From: Alphaproteobacteria bacterium
GTDB taxonomy: Bacteria > Pseudomonadota > Alphaproteobacteria > Rickettsiales > UBA998
NCBI GenBank assembly: GCA_004292675.1
Contig: RDXO01000030.1
Coordinates: 1-35,539 of the forward strand
DNA: 35,539 nucleotides
Direction: 5' to 3'
Shown here in pieces: positions 8,430 through 17,104 of this stretch. A program made the translations under genes and the position numbers. A model generated the notes under the pieces. It did no database searches and was not told where the DNA came from. It saw only the letters and a program-made list of their open reading frames with translations. Positions within the stretch are counted from its first letter, which is position 1. The number at the start of each line of letters is the position of its first letter.

Positions 8430-9446
8430 CTACGCATCTTCATGTGCGATGAATCTATCTTCTATTCTCTCACATAATATCATTATGTTTTCTATCATTT
8501 TTATCACTTCTTCTTTGGTGGTTTCCACGTTTTGACCTTCTTTATCCTTGCCATTCCTATGCACAAAGTCATGCCTTTTGTTAATGAAGGGCATGAACGC
8601 TGATATGTCACCTATATCTATTCCGATCACTTCTCTATAAAGTTTCTTTGCTATTTCCAAATTGTGAAAACTTGTATTTTGTATTTTTTCCTTGATCATT
8701 TTGTCGATACCATCAGCACCTATATCTAATGCTTCGTGAACAGATATTTTCTTATCAAGATTTTTGCGTGTATACTCCTTTTTCAATTTATTATCCTGCA
8801 TTACAATTCGTGCAAAGGTATCAGAAAGATACGATTCAATGCTTGTAATGCAGAAGCTGAACACCATCATCAGTTGAAAATTTTGCAATTCTAGTTCAAA
8901 GCTATCTTTCTTCTCCATTAGCGATAAAAGAAGATTGAGATTTTTATTCAGTTGGGTAAACGGTTCGCCATTTTCCAATGCTGCGTCAATTTCATAATAC
9001 CACCTGTCATCATCTTCCATTTTGTTTCTTCTATTTACCTCATCATACGATTCATAGCATGATCCTCTATCGTAAAATGCTGGTTCTCCATCCCATACCC
9101 CGTGATCTGGTAAATGGTCTATGATAGCTTCTGACACGCTTTTTTCACATTCAAGATCGTTACACAAGATTTCTTCAAGATAGTTACCATGTGTATCCCA
9201 ATCGGGGCGATCTGAGTCGTTATCTTCACTCCAATAAGGATACCTCTCCCCTAGGCAATAATTTTCTCTGAAATACTCATCCACATGCCCTGCAAAGGCT
9301 TCAACGGATACAACGCAATAGTTTTTTCCGTGCGATATATCAAAATCACACTTCCCTCTCTTGCCGTTTGCTTTAATCCATTCAGAAAAATCATCTGCAC
9401 CAATACAAGCGGAACAAACTCTTTTTTCGCCATCAATTTTTGTCAT
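8430..9446 (-). CDS. HEPN-domain protein with a HEPN/RES N-terminal-like zinc region
   Basis: A 338-residue protein. The N-terminus has Cys11-x2-Cys14 and Cys33, resembling the HEPN/RES N-terminal domain 1 zinc module (VCSACIGADDFSEWIK, then GKRGKCDFD). The usual second CxxC reads Cys33-Asp-Phe-Asp36, so one ligand seems replaced; Cys44 is nearby. Residues about 65-150 are acidic and Trp/Tyr-rich. The C-terminal third is helical and contains R291-HDFV-H296, the Rx4H motif of HEPN ribonucleases. Family knowledge suggests RNA cleavage in defence or toxin systems; the target is unknown. The GTG at 9449 is in frame, but ATG 9446 follows a strong GAGGGGGG. Sampled rows hold 15, 21 and 22 G/C per 60, against 32 in a metG row, suggesting transfer. 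No antitoxin gene is adjacent. Confidence 0.75.
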   Translation of the reverse strand: MTKIDGEKRVCSACIGADDFSEWIKANGKRGKCDFDISHGKNYCVVSVEAFAGHVDEYFRENYCLGERYPYWSEDNDSDRPDWDTHGNYLEEILCNDLECEKSVSEAIIDHLPDHGVWDGEPAFYDRGSCYESYDEVNRRNKMEDDDRWYYEIDAALENGEPFTQLNKNLNLLLSLMEKKDSFELELQNFQLMMVFSFCITSIESYLSDTFARIVMQDNKLKKEYTRKNLDKKISVHEALDIGADGIDKMIKEKIQNTSFHNLEIAKKLYREVIGIDIGDISAFMPFINKRHDFVHRNGKDKEGQNVETTKEEVIKMIENIMILCERIEDRFIAHEDA

Positions 9447-9459
9447 CACCCCCCCTCAC

Positions 9460-10989
9460 CTACACCTCAAACCGTGGAAAAATTGGTTGCGGTTCAGGAA
9501 CGGTTGCACCGCTACGCAAACAATGCTGAGCCGATGCATGGCTGCATAAACGCGCATCTTCTGCAACACCCAACTGATCCAGCCATAAGGATGCCGCACG
9601 TGGCACAAAAGGTTGCAAGCAAATGCCCAAACAACGCAATCCTTCCATAAGCACATAAAGCACGGCTTCCATGCGTGGCACATCCGTTTTACGAAGATTC
9701 CACGGTGCTTGTGCATCAATATATTCATTAAGCAATCGCCCAAGCTCCATCATCAGCTCTAAGGCATAATGAAACTTCAACCCTTCCATAGCAGGGCGCA
9801 CTTTATCTATGAGGTCATAGATAGCAGCCTCGATTGGGGCATCCACTGCCTCAATGCGCGCTGTATTGGAGGGTACGCATCCGCCCACATGCTTCTGCAC
9901 CATTGCTAATGTACGCTGCGCAAGATTGCCAAGCGTATTCGCAAGTTCGCTATTAATACGTTGCACCATTGCCATAGAGGAAAAATTGCCATCATTACCA
10001 AACGGCACTTCCCGAAGAAGAAAATAGCGCGTTGCATCTAAACCATATGTTTCAATCAGTTGCACGGGCTTGATGACATTACCGATCGATTTCGATATTT
10101 TCTGCCCTTCATTCGTCCACCAGCCATGCGCAAAAACGCGATCTACCACAGGTACGCCTGCACTCATCAAGAAGGCTGGCCAATAGACGGTATGGAAGCG
10201 CAAAATATCTTTCCCTACCACATGGATAGTTTCACCACTGCGCCAAAAATTGGTGAAGGTTGGATTATGCATATCAGGATAGCCAAGTTCGGTGAGATAA
10301 TTCGTCAGTGCATCCAACCACACATACATCACATGTTCAGGCGCATTAGGTACGGGTACGCCCCACCCAAAGGTTGTGCGTGACACGGAGAGATCATGCA
10401 ATCCGCCTTTGACAAAGCTAATCACCTCATTGCGTCGCCCTTCAGGCTGGATAAAATCTGGATGCGCTTCATAGAACGCAAGCAATCGCTCTTGCCATGC
10501 GGATAAGCGAAAGAAGTAACTTGGTTCTTCCACCCATTCGACGGGCGCGCCTGTGGGGGCAAAACCATTCACCAATTCATCTTCCGCATAAAATGCCTCA
10601 TCACGCACGGAATACCACCCCGCATAGCTTCCTAAATAAATATCGCCTTGCGCAATCAACGCATCCCACATGGCTTGCGCTGCCATAATATGACGAGGCT
10701 CTGTGGTGCGGATAAAGCCATCATTGGATAGATTCAGCTCTTCAGTCAATTCACGGAAGGATTCCGACACCATATCAACAAATTCCTGCGGTGTGACACC
10801 TGCGGTTATGGCAGATTTTTCTACTTTCTGCCCATGTTCATCTGTTCCCGTGAGAAAATGCACATCATAGCCATCCAAACGCTTAAAGCGTGCCAATGCA
10901 TCGCACGCAATGGAGGTATAGGCATGACCAATATGCGGCTTATCATTGACATAATAAATAGGCGTAGTGATATAAAAATGACGTGACAT
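9460..10989 (-). CDS. metG: Methionyl-tRNA synthetase
   Basis: Charges tRNA-Met. Class I signatures are intact: the HIGH motif as PHIGHAYTS near residue 18, and KISKS (KMSKS variant) near residue 298 in NEGQKISKSIGNVI. The family block GWYSVRDEAFY is present; the zinc-knuckle Cys residues of some MetRS types are absent, as in many alphaproteobacteria. At 509 residues there is no C-terminal tRNA-binding (EMAP/Trbp111) extension. AAGGAT lies 5 bases before the ATG. It follows dcd by 48 bases on the same strand, and the HEPN gene starts 13 bases after its stop. Confidence 0.97.
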   Translation of the reverse strand: MSRHFYITTPIYYVNDKPHIGHAYTSIACDALARFKRLDGYDVHFLTGTDEHGQKVEKSAITAGVTPQEFVDMVSESFRELTEELNLSNDGFIRTTEPRHIMAAQAMWDALIAQGDIYLGSYAGWYSVRDEAFYAEDELVNGFAPTGAPVEWVEEPSYFFRLSAWQERLLAFYEAHPDFIQPEGRRNEVISFVKGGLHDLSVSRTTFGWGVPVPNAPEHVMYVWLDALTNYLTELGYPDMHNPTFTNFWRSGETIHVVGKDILRFHTVYWPAFLMSAGVPVVDRVFAHGWWTNEGQKISKSIGNVIKPVQLIETYGLDATRYFLLREVPFGNDGNFSSMAMVQRINSELANTLGNLAQRTLAMVQKHVGGCVPSNTARIEAVDAPIEAAIYDLIDKVRPAMEGLKFHYALELMMELGRLLNEYIDAQAPWNLRKTDVPRMEAVLYVLMEGLRCLGICLQPFVPRAASLWLDQLGVAEDARLCSHASAQHCLRSGATVPEPQPIFPRFEV

Positions 10990-11037
10990 GCATGATCCTT
11001 GATTCTATTAGGGTGAAGATACCTAGCATCTTATGTG

Positions 11038-11607
11038 CTATCCCTGCGTTCCCTCAACACGTGGTAACGTCACGCCTTGCTGCTTCATATATTTGCCTTT
11101 GCGCTCCCCATACGAAAGTTCACACGGGCTATCCGCTTTCAGAAACAAAAATTGACACGCACCTTCATGGGCATAAATACGTGCAGGAAGTGGCGTGGTG
11201 TTCGAGAATTCCAACGTCACATGGCCTTCCCATTCAGGTTCTAACGGGGTGACATTGACAATAATTCCACAACGCGCATAGGTCGATTTACCAACACAAA
11301 TCACCAACACATCACGAGGAATACGGAAATATTCCACGGTACGGGCAAGCGCAAAGCTATTCGGCGGAATCGTACACATAGGAGTTTTGCGATCCACAAA
11401 ACCTTCATCCGCAAAGTTTTTTGGATCAACAATCGCGGAATCAACATTGGTGAAGATTTTGAATTCATCCGACACCCGCGCATCATAGCCATAAGATGAA
11501 AGCCCATACGAAATCACGCCCGCACGCTCTAGGCGATCAACAAATGGTTCAATCATCCCATGCTTCAGCGCATGTTCACGTATCCAATGATCGGGAAGAA
11601 TACCCAT
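11038..11607 (-). CDS. dcd: dCTP deaminase
   Basis: Converts dCTP to dUTP in the dTMP supply route. The protein is 189 residues, full length. It has the family opening [11 protein letters not shown], the dUTPase-like fold motifs [13 protein letters not shown], the catalytic-region segment [33 protein letters not shown], and the C-terminal lid [16 protein letters not shown] lies 9 bases before the ATG. The gene sits 14 bases after ribH on the same strand and is likely cotranscribed with it and with metG. Confidence 0.97.
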   Translation of the reverse strand: MGILPDHWIREHALKHGMIEPFVDRLERAGVISYGLSSYGYDARVSDEFKIFTNVDSAIVDPKNFADEGFVDRKTPMCTIPPNSFALARTVEYFRIPRDVLVICVGKSTYARCGIIVNVTPLEPEWEGHVTLEFSNTTPLPARIYAHEGACQFLFLKADSPCELSYGERKGKYMKQQGVTLPRVEGTQG

Positions 11608-11621
11608 AGTTATGCACTCCT

Positions 11622-12062
11622 TTACGCAGGCAGTTCCATCAATGCCGCTTGGCTGTGCGCAATATCAATCAAGGCAAGGCACGCCAACGCCGCATCACGC
11701 CCTTTATTTTTCTGGGCAGGATCAGCGCGCACAATGGCTTGCGCATGATTTTCGACTGTCAAAATCCCGTTACCAATCGGCAAAAGATGCTGCACTCCTA
11801 AATCCATCAAAGCACGCGCACTTTCATTACACACCGTATCATAGTGGGTAGTCTCACCCCGAATCACACACCCAAGCGCGACATAGCCATCATAATGATG
11901 ATGCAATGAAGCAAAAGAGATGGCGGGAGGAATTTCTAACGCACCCGGCACACGGATAATATCCACCTCATGCCCCGCATCATACAAGGCTTTCGTCGCC
12001 CCCTGCTCTAACATGGTGGCAATATCAAGATAAAAGTCTGCAATAATAATGGCTATTTTCAT
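11622..12062 (-). CDS. ribH: 6,7-dimethyl-8-ribityllumazine synthase
   Basis: Penultimate step of riboflavin synthesis. It has the family segments [28 protein letters not shown] (with the catalytic His-type region) and [15 protein letters not shown]. At 146 residues it is slightly short but complete. The nusB gene that often follows ribH is absent; dcd follows instead. AAGGG lies about 14 bases before the ATG, a long spacing. The upstream region holds no recognisable FMN riboswitch; it is occupied by a composite repeat. Confidence 0.95.
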   Translation of the reverse strand: MKIAIIIADFYLDIATMLEQGATKALYDAGHEVDIIRVPGALEIPPAISFASLHHHYDGYVALGCVIRGETTHYDTVCNESARALMDLGVQHLLPIGNGILTVENHAQAIVRADPAQKNKGRDAALACLALIDIAHSQAALMELPA

Positions 12063-12126
12063 GTTATGTTTTGTACCCTTTTATGCATCTTTTGGCAATC
12101 AAAATTATTGCCATCCCTATAATAAA

Positions 12127-12254
12127 TATAGTCGTTTGACAAAAAAATGACGCATTTTTTATGTCAAGAAACGACTATAACGTTATGATTTATAGTGCTT
12201 TTACCCATTATATCCTTGCCGTTTTATCGATAATGATATAATGGAAGCACTATA
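12127..12254 (-). repeat. Composite palindromic element B+A, copy 3 (inverted)
   Basis: Here hairpin A comes first (12127-12179, TATAGTCGTTTGACA to TGTCAAGAAACGACTATA), then an 11-base spacer (12180-12190), then hairpin B (12191-12254, TATAGTGCTTTTACCCATTATA to TATAATGGAAGCACTATA). Reverse-complemented, it matches copy 1 in order, spacer length, the AATCATA start of the spacer, and the B-arm indel. It lies in the 335-base gap between the divergent ribH and the gene at 12398. The remaining 140 bases before that gene must hold its promoter; the A+T-rich TTTTTTATATAGTGTG at about 12334-12349 is a candidate -10 region. Confidence 0.8.
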
Positions 12255-12397
12255 TGTGCTGCATATGTCACTTTTGCACCATGAATGTGCGCAAAATTAT
12301 GCTGCACAGCGAGATATGGGTGCATATGGGAGATTTTTTATATAGTGTGATGTTGCTCTTTAAGAGATAGCACAATTAAGATTTAAGGAATTGTATT

Positions 12398-13129
12398 ATG
12401 AATAAAATTTTCTCTAAAGCCTCCCTCATGGCAACATTAATGACACTCACAACATTGGCATCTGCGCCTGTTATGGCGCATTCGCATGATACTCACGAAG
12501 ATCCAGGGATGAACTTCTCCATGGGCTTAGTGTCAGATACCTTCTTTGGCTTTGCGCCCTATGTGAATGGTAGCTATGATCTTGATGAAACAAAAGATTT
12601 GACTGTCTATGGTATCTTCTGGTCTGGTGGCACGGGTCAAGGCTGGGGCAACTGGGCAGAATTTGGTGGCGGTGTCAATTTCGATCTTGGTGATGGCATC
12701 ACATTGAACCCGCAATTAGGATTCACCAGCGGTAATTTATTATCCAGCAGCGCAAATGGTCCTGCCGAAATGGGTGACGGCATTGTGCCGAACTTTACGT
12801 TGAACGTCAACCAAGAACAACTTGAAGCGCAAGTCTATGCGGGCTACTATGCCCCGCTTCGTGATGAAGGCACAACATCAAGTTTCTTGCATTATTGGGC
12901 AAGTGCGGGATATAAGTTCAATAAACTTGTGTCTGCGGGTGGTCATTTTGAACATTTACATGGTGGTCAACAAGGCAACCGCGATGATGTCTATATGTGG
13001 GCAGGTCCGTATGTACAATTCACCGATTCTAAAGGTCGTGGATTCTTCCGCGTTGCAGGTGGTGTGGATTTAGAAGACACGCTTGGCAATGATACATTCT
13101 ATAAAATGACGTTCGGTTTGAACTTCTAA
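12398..13129 (+). CDS. Exported protein, probable small outer-membrane beta-barrel
   Basis: Residues 1-27 form a signal peptide (NKIFSKASLMATLMTLTTLASA, then VMAHS). The mature part is made of alternating polar and aromatic/glycine-rich strands (YGIFWSGGTGQGWGNWAEFGG, YAGYYAPL, FHYWASAGYKF-like) and ends in GLNF, with the terminal Phe favoured by the Bam machinery. The mature N-terminus is His-rich (AHSHDTHED). I do not recognise the family with confidence; a DUF6733-type assignment comes to mind from memory but is unverified. AAGGAATT precedes the ATG. It is monocistronic, with a repeat upstream and a terminator 20 bases downstream. Confidence 0.75.
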   Translation: MNKIFSKASLMATLMTLTTLASAPVMAHSHDTHEDPGMNFSMGLVSDTFFGFAPYVNGSYDLDETKDLTVYGIFWSGGTGQGWGNWAEFGGGVNFDLGDGITLNPQLGFTSGNLLSSSANGPAEMGDGIVPNFTLNVNQEQLEAQVYAGYYAPLRDEGTTSSFLHYWASAGYKFNKLVSAGGHFEHLHGGQQGNRDDVYMWAGPYVQFTDSKGRGFFRVAGGVDLEDTLGNDTFYKMTFGLNF

Positions 13130-13148
13130 TCATGTGTTCATGACACAG

Positions 13149-13185
13149 AAAAAAGGAGAGATCGATGCGTTCTCTCCTTTTTTTG
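13149..13185 (+). terminator. Rho-independent terminator of the barrel gene at 12398
   Basis: Stem AAAAGGAGAGA paired with TCTCTCCTTTT around an 8-9-base loop, followed by a T run. It starts 20 bases after the stop codon. Confidence 0.9.
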
Positions 13186-13238
13186 TTGAATATTATCGTC
13201 ATGAGCAAAGCAAGCGCATAAATCATACATCTTGTCAC

Positions 13239-13266
13239 TTGCGTTCTTGCTAAAATCTGCTACAAA
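13239..13266 (+). promoter_or_regulatory. Candidate promoter of tRNA-Arg
   Basis: TTGCGT (13239-13244), 16 bases, TACAAA (13261-13266), placing a start about 8-9 bases before the tRNA. Match quality is moderate; support comes mainly from the position. Confidence 0.4.
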
Positions 13267-13281
13267 CTTTTTAGTAGTTCT

Positions 13282-13357
<76 letters not shown>

Positions 13358-13371
13358 TTGCGTTGCAATAA

Positions 13372-14769
13372 TTAAAGAACCCGTACATCAGTTAGCTTGC
13401 CCGTGATAGCAGCAGCAACCGCCATGGCAGGACTTACCAAATGCGTGCGCCCACCACGCCCCTGACGACCTTCAAAATTACGATTGGAGGTGGAAGCGCA
13501 ACGCTCCCCCGCTTCCAACTTATCGGCATTCATCGCAAGGCACATGGAGCATCCCGGCTCGCGCCATTCAAACCCTGCTTCGATGAAAATCTTATCTAAC
13601 CCTTCACGCTCCGCTTGCTCTTTCACCAGCCCAGAACCCGGGACTACCATCGCTAATTTGATGGAGGATGCCACTTTGCGCCCTTGCGCCACAGCAGCAG
13701 CAGCACGGAAATCTTCAATGCGCCCATTGGTGCATGAGCCAATAAACACCTTATCAATCACCACCTCACTAAGTTTTTGCCCTTCCTGAAGCCCCATATA
13801 TTCCAAGGAACGCGCCACCGCTGCACGGCGGTTTTCATCAGCAAAATCATGAAGTTGCGGCACACTCGCGGTAATAGGCAAGACATCCTGCGGGCTTGTT
13901 CCCCACGTCACTTGCGGTGCAATATCTGCAGCATTTAGGATAATCTCCGCATCAAAGTGCGCATCCTCATCGCTCACAAACTGATTCCAATAAGCAATAG
14001 CAGCATCCATATCGCTTGGAGCTTGAGGGCGACCACGTACATAATCATAAGTGATCGCATCAGGCGCGATAAGCCCTGCCCTCGCTCCTGCTTCAATCGA
14101 CATATTACACACCGTCATGCGCCCTTCCATCGAAAGATTACGAATGGCTTCCCCTGCATATTCAATCACATAGCCCGTACCCCCTGCCGTGCCAAGCACA
14201 CCAATAATTGCCAGCACCATATCTTTTGCCGTCACACCATGGGGCAATGTACCATCAACACGCACGCGCATATTTTTTGCTTTACTTAGGCGTAATGTTT
14301 GCGTCGCAAGCACATGCTCCACTTCGCTCGTACCAATACCAAAGGCAAGCGCACCAAACGCCCCGTGGGTGGAAGTATGCGAATCACCACACACAATCGT
14401 CATAGCAGGCTGTGTAAATCCCTGCTCTGGCCCCACCACATGGACAATACCTTGACGCACATCATCCATTGGATAATAACGCACACCAAACTCAGCGCAA
14501 TTCTGCTCCAATGTTTCCACTTGGATACGCGATGTTTCATCCTTAATGCCCTGTGCGCGATCAGGTGTTGTGGGAACATTATGATCCGCCACGGCTAAGG
14601 TGGCATAAGGACGGCGTACTGTACGCCCCGCAACGCGCAATCCCTCAAAGGCTTGCGGGCTGGTCACTTCATGCACCAAATGACGATCAATATAAATGAG
14701 TGCGGAACCGTCTGCATCTTGATGAACCAGATGCGCATCCCAGATTTTGTCATAAAGTGTTTTAGCCAT
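13372..14769 (-). CDS. leuC: 3-isopropylmalate dehydratase large subunit
   Basis: Isomerises 2- to 3-isopropylmalate in leucine synthesis, together with LeuD. It is an aconitase-family protein of 465 residues, full length. The 4Fe-4S cysteines are visible in [13 protein letters not shown] and in [10 protein letters not shown]. Substrate segments [28 protein letters not shown] and [10 protein letters not shown] are intact. GGAG lies 9 bases before the ATG. No leuD or leuB is adjacent, so the leucine genes are scattered here. Upstream lies the rplS terminator. Confidence 0.97.
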   Translation of the reverse strand: MAKTLYDKIWDAHLVHQDADGSALIYIDRHLVHEVTSPQAFEGLRVAGRTVRRPYATLAVADHNVPTTPDRAQGIKDETSRIQVETLEQNCAEFGVRYYPMDDVRQGIVHVVGPEQGFTQPAMTIVCGDSHTSTHGAFGALAFGIGTSEVEHVLATQTLRLSKAKNMRVRVDGTLPHGVTAKDMVLAIIGVLGTAGGTGYVIEYAGEAIRNLSMEGRMTVCNMSIEAGARAGLIAPDAITYDYVRGRPQAPSDMDAAIAYWNQFVSDEDAHFDAEIILNAADIAPQVTWGTSPQDVLPITASVPQLHDFADENRRAAVARSLEYMGLQEGQKLSEVVIDKVFIGSCTNGRIEDFRAAAAVAQGRKVASSIKLAMVVPGSGLVKEQAEREGLDKIFIEAGFEWREPGCSMCLAMNADKLEAGERCASTSNRNFEGRQGRGGRTHLVSPAMAVAAAITGKLTDVRVL

Positions 14770-14789
14770 AGTGAGTACTCCGTAATGTT

Positions 14790-14831
14790 AAAAAAAACAA
14801 TGCTCCGCCTTAGAAAAAAAGCAGAGCATTG
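14790..14831 (-). terminator. Rho-independent terminator of the trmD-rplS unit
   Basis: On the minus strand, CAATGCTCTGC pairs with GCGGAGCATTG (one G-U pair) across a 12-base loop, followed by eight Ts. It lies 28 bases after the rplS stop and just before leuC, so leuC has its own promoter in the short remaining gap or depends on readthrough. Confidence 0.88.
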
Positions 14832-14859
14832 CGTTTCATGTTATCATTGATCGTTAATC

Positions 14860-15237
14860 TTACGCTTCTCTGCGATAATCTTTTTTCTCTTTAATACGAG
14901 CAGCTTTACCTGTCAATCCACGCAAATAATAGAGTTTTGCACGGCGCACATCGCCTAAGCGGATAGTTTCTACACTTTCTACACGTGGTGAATAAAGTGG
15001 GAACACACGCTCTACACCTTCACCATGGCTGAGTTTGCGCACAGTGAATGATGATTGTAAGCCACGATTTTTGCGCCCGATGCACACGCCTTCAAATGCC
15101 TGAATACGCTCATTTGCACCTTCAATAATACGCACATTGACACGCACAGTATCACCTGGGCGAAAATTATCGATACGTTTATTATCTGATAATTTTGCTA
15201 CTTGTTCTAGCTCAATCTGTTGCAAAAGATTTGTCAT
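14860..15237 (-). CDS. rplS: 50S ribosomal protein L19
   Basis: Ribosomal protein at the 30S-50S interface, 125 residues. The conserved [35 protein letters not shown] and [18 protein letters not shown] blocks are complete. The start is ATG 15237, with a perfect GGAGG 5 bases upstream; the in-frame TTG at 15249 would add four residues and has no such site. It follows trmD by about 65 bases on the same strand. rpsP and rimM, which usually precede trmD, are not here. Confidence 0.97.
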   Translation of the reverse strand: MTNLLQQIELEQVAKLSDNKRIDNFRPGDTVRVNVRIIEGANERIQAFEGVCIGRKNRGLQSSFTVRKLSHGEGVERVFPLYSPRVESVETIRLGDVRRAKLYYLRGLTGKAARIKEKKDYRREA

Positions 15238-15302
15238 ACTTGCCTCCAACGCACATCGTTTATTCTGTTGTGATGCTATGCATCGTTATTTCTTGGTTTT
15301 CA

Positions 15303-16031
15303 TCATTTTGTTATACCACGCTGTGCGCAATACACTTCCCACAAATCCTTACGTCGTAATTCCGTTACACGCTCTGCTTGCGCCCAACGCCACGCATGAA
15401 TATGCTGATGATGCCCCGATAGAAGAACTTCAGGCACTGACCTTCCATTCCACAAAGGAGGCTTAGTATAGTGCGGGTATTCAAGAAGGCAAGCATTTTC
15501 TGCACCTAAAGCGAAACTTTCTTCATCTGTCGTCTGCTGATTACCCAAAACACCACGATGATGACGCACCATCGCCTCCATCAATACCTGCGCTGCCACT
15601 TCACCACCAAACAACACATAATCACCAATGCTCACCTCAATCGGTTGATAAGCATCAATAATACGCTCATCCACCCCCTCAAACCGTCCACACAAAATGA
15701 TATAATCCTGTACATGATCATCGTGCATCCATGCATGGATATGCGTTTGCTGCAACACATGCCCGCGTGGTGTCATAAACATCAATCGCGCCTCAGGCAT
15801 CCGTCTTTGCGCATCATCAATCGCATCGGCAAGCACTTGTGGTTTCATCACCATGCCCGCACCGCCACCATAGGGCGTGTCATCAACAGTGCGGTGCTTA
15901 TCGAGTGCATAATCACGGATATTGCGCACCTCCATCGACCATCGCCCCTCACGCAACGCTGCACCTGCAAGCGCGTGTCCGAGAACACCCGGAAACATCT
16001 CAGGATAGATGGTGAGAATATAAAAACGCAC
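15303..16031 (-). CDS. trmD: tRNA (guanine-N1)-methyltransferase
   Basis: Methylates G37 of tRNAs reading CNN codons, preventing +1 frameshifts. Trefoil-knot SPOUT enzyme, 242 residues. It has the family opening LTIYPEMFPG, the PYGGGAGMVMKP segment, ILCGRFEGVDERI, and the knot motif SIGDYVLFGGEVAA. The start codon is GTG at 16031, only 9 bases after the preceding gene, with no strong Shine-Dalgarno, so translation may depend on coupling. The preceding gene is a protease-like protein rather than the usual rimM. Confidence 0.96.
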   Translation of the reverse strand: MRFYILTIYPEMFPGVLGHALAGAALREGRWSMEVRNIRDYALDKHRTVDDTPYGGGAGMVMKPQVLADAIDDAQRRMPEARLMFMTPRGHVLQQTHIHAWMHDDHVQDYIILCGRFEGVDERIIDAYQPIEVSIGDYVLFGGEVAAQVLMEAMVRHHRGVLGNQQTTDEESFALGAENACLLEYPHYTKPPLWNGRSVPEVLLSGHHQHIHAWRWAQAERVTELRRKDLWEVYCAQRGITK

Positions 16032-16040
16032 CCGAGACTC

Positions 16041-16598
16041 TTAATTCTGCTCTAAATCTTCTTTGGCTGCATCAGGTGATACGCAATTAGGCTTGGTGGT
16101 AAATTCCACAGAAGAATCCACGGCAAAATGGGCTTGTTTTAGCATATTGCGCCCAACCAACACATCATAATTGAAGCGTTCACGGTTCGCTAGATTCACT
16201 TCACCTGTCACCAATTTTCCTGCCATACAGAACGTCATTTCTACCACAGGGCGATGCAGATAGCCTTTGCTACCCCGCGCAATAATCCGCACCATACGAA
16301 TCAACGGCTTGCGAATATGGCTACTTTTGCCATCTTGTGATGAAATATCAAAAATCACATAACCGCCTTTGCCACCTTTTTTCTTTGGCTCTTGCAATTC
16401 AATGATTTCGGCGTGCAGTGAGGAAGTATCCGCGCCTGTATCCAGCTTTGCCTTATATTCTTTGTCAATATGCTGCACCACCACACGCTCCAGATAACCG
16501 ACAATTTGTGGCTTATCCTTAGCCAAATCTTGATCTTTGGCATGAGCCATGCTCGCACACATCATGGCAATTAAACTACTATAAAGTACATATCTCAT
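16041..16598 (-). CDS. Secreted retropepsin-like (ATP-dependent zinc protease family) protein
   Basis: Resembles the PF05618/COG4067 family, historically called ATP-dependent zinc proteases and structurally like retroviral aspartic proteases. The key motif is KLDTGADTSSLHA, holding the DTGA catalytic-type Asp; later come a strand-rich MVRIIARGSKGYLHRPVVEMTF and the paired segment DVLVGRNMLK. ATG 16598 gives 185 residues and a signal peptide (MRYVLYSSLIAMMCASMAHA), placing the protein in the periplasm. The frame is open 31 codons further, but that stretch lacks a leader. GGAT lies 8 bases upstream of 16598. It is followed after 9 bases by trmD. The substrate is unknown. Confidence 0.82.
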   Translation of the reverse strand: MRYVLYSSLIAMMCASMAHAKDQDLAKDKPQIVGYLERVVVQHIDKEYKAKLDTGADTSSLHAEIIELQEPKKKGGKGGYVIFDISSQDGKSSHIRKPLIRMVRIIARGSKGYLHRPVVEMTFCMAGKLVTGEVNLANRERFNYDVLVGRNMLKQAHFAVDSSVEFTTKPNCVSPDAAKEDLEQN

Positions 16599-16697
16599 AT
16601 TATTTATCCAAAAAACTATCGCAAACGCACGTGCCGTATGATAAACACACAGTATTTTTGTGCAAAAAGCATAAAATCTTGCAAATTGCAATAAAAA

Positions 16698-16712
16698 TAT
16701 ATAGTGCTTCCA
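16698..16712. repeat. Solitary arm of repeat family B
   Basis: TATATAGTGCTTCCA, identical to the first 15 bases of the copy 1 left arm (157-171). No right arm is seen. It lies 8 bases beyond the 3' end of the Mth938-domain gene. It is short, so chance cannot be excluded. Confidence 0.4.
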
Positions 16713-16720
16713 CTACAAAA

Positions 16721-17101
16721 TCAACGCACACGCAACAATAATGCATCAACATTGCGCCCTTCTGAACGCAAGACATTAAAGGTGCGACAAGCAGCCCCCG
16801 TATTCATGAGATCAAGAATGATACCATGCTGTGCTTTGAGCGTGCGGTGGATATGAGGCGCAAGTAATTGATGCTGCGCCCCCGTACCCACTAAAATCAT
16901 CTCACTCACAGGCGGCATAAGAAATGGGGCATAGGTTGCAACATCACTAAACCGCTCCCACGCATCATCAGGATAGACCATCACGTGATTCCCACGAATC
17001 ATGATGCTGGAATCATAGGTCACACCTTGCACCACAAAACCACTCGCACCGTAGGATTCGATGCGTATCATCCCTTCTTCATGTCGTGGCGTAATATCCA
17101 T
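16721..17101 (-). CDS. Mth938-like domain protein (DUF498 family)
   Basis: 126 residues with the compact Mth938/NDUFAF3-type fold: FVVQGVTYDSSIMIRG near the N-terminus, a central MILVGTGAQHQLLAP, and a C-terminal TGAACRTFNVLRSEGRNVDALLL. In alphaproteobacteria and mitochondria this family is linked to membrane or respiratory-complex assembly, often near secD/secF. Here it follows pgi with 3 bases between, so it is the last gene of that operon. No specific role can be assigned from context. There are no membrane segments. Confidence 0.85.
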   Translation of the reverse strand: MDITPRHEEGMIRIESYGASGFVVQGVTYDSSIMIRGNHVMVYPDDAWERFSDVATYAPFLMPPVSEMILVGTGAQHQLLAPHIHRTLKAQHGIILDLMNTGAACRTFNVLRSEGRNVDALLLRVR

Positions 17102-17104
17102 AGA

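Noticed and set aside
12063..12126. FMN riboswitch before ribH
   Set aside because: None of the conserved RFN segments are visible; the region is A+T-rich and then becomes a palindromic repeat.
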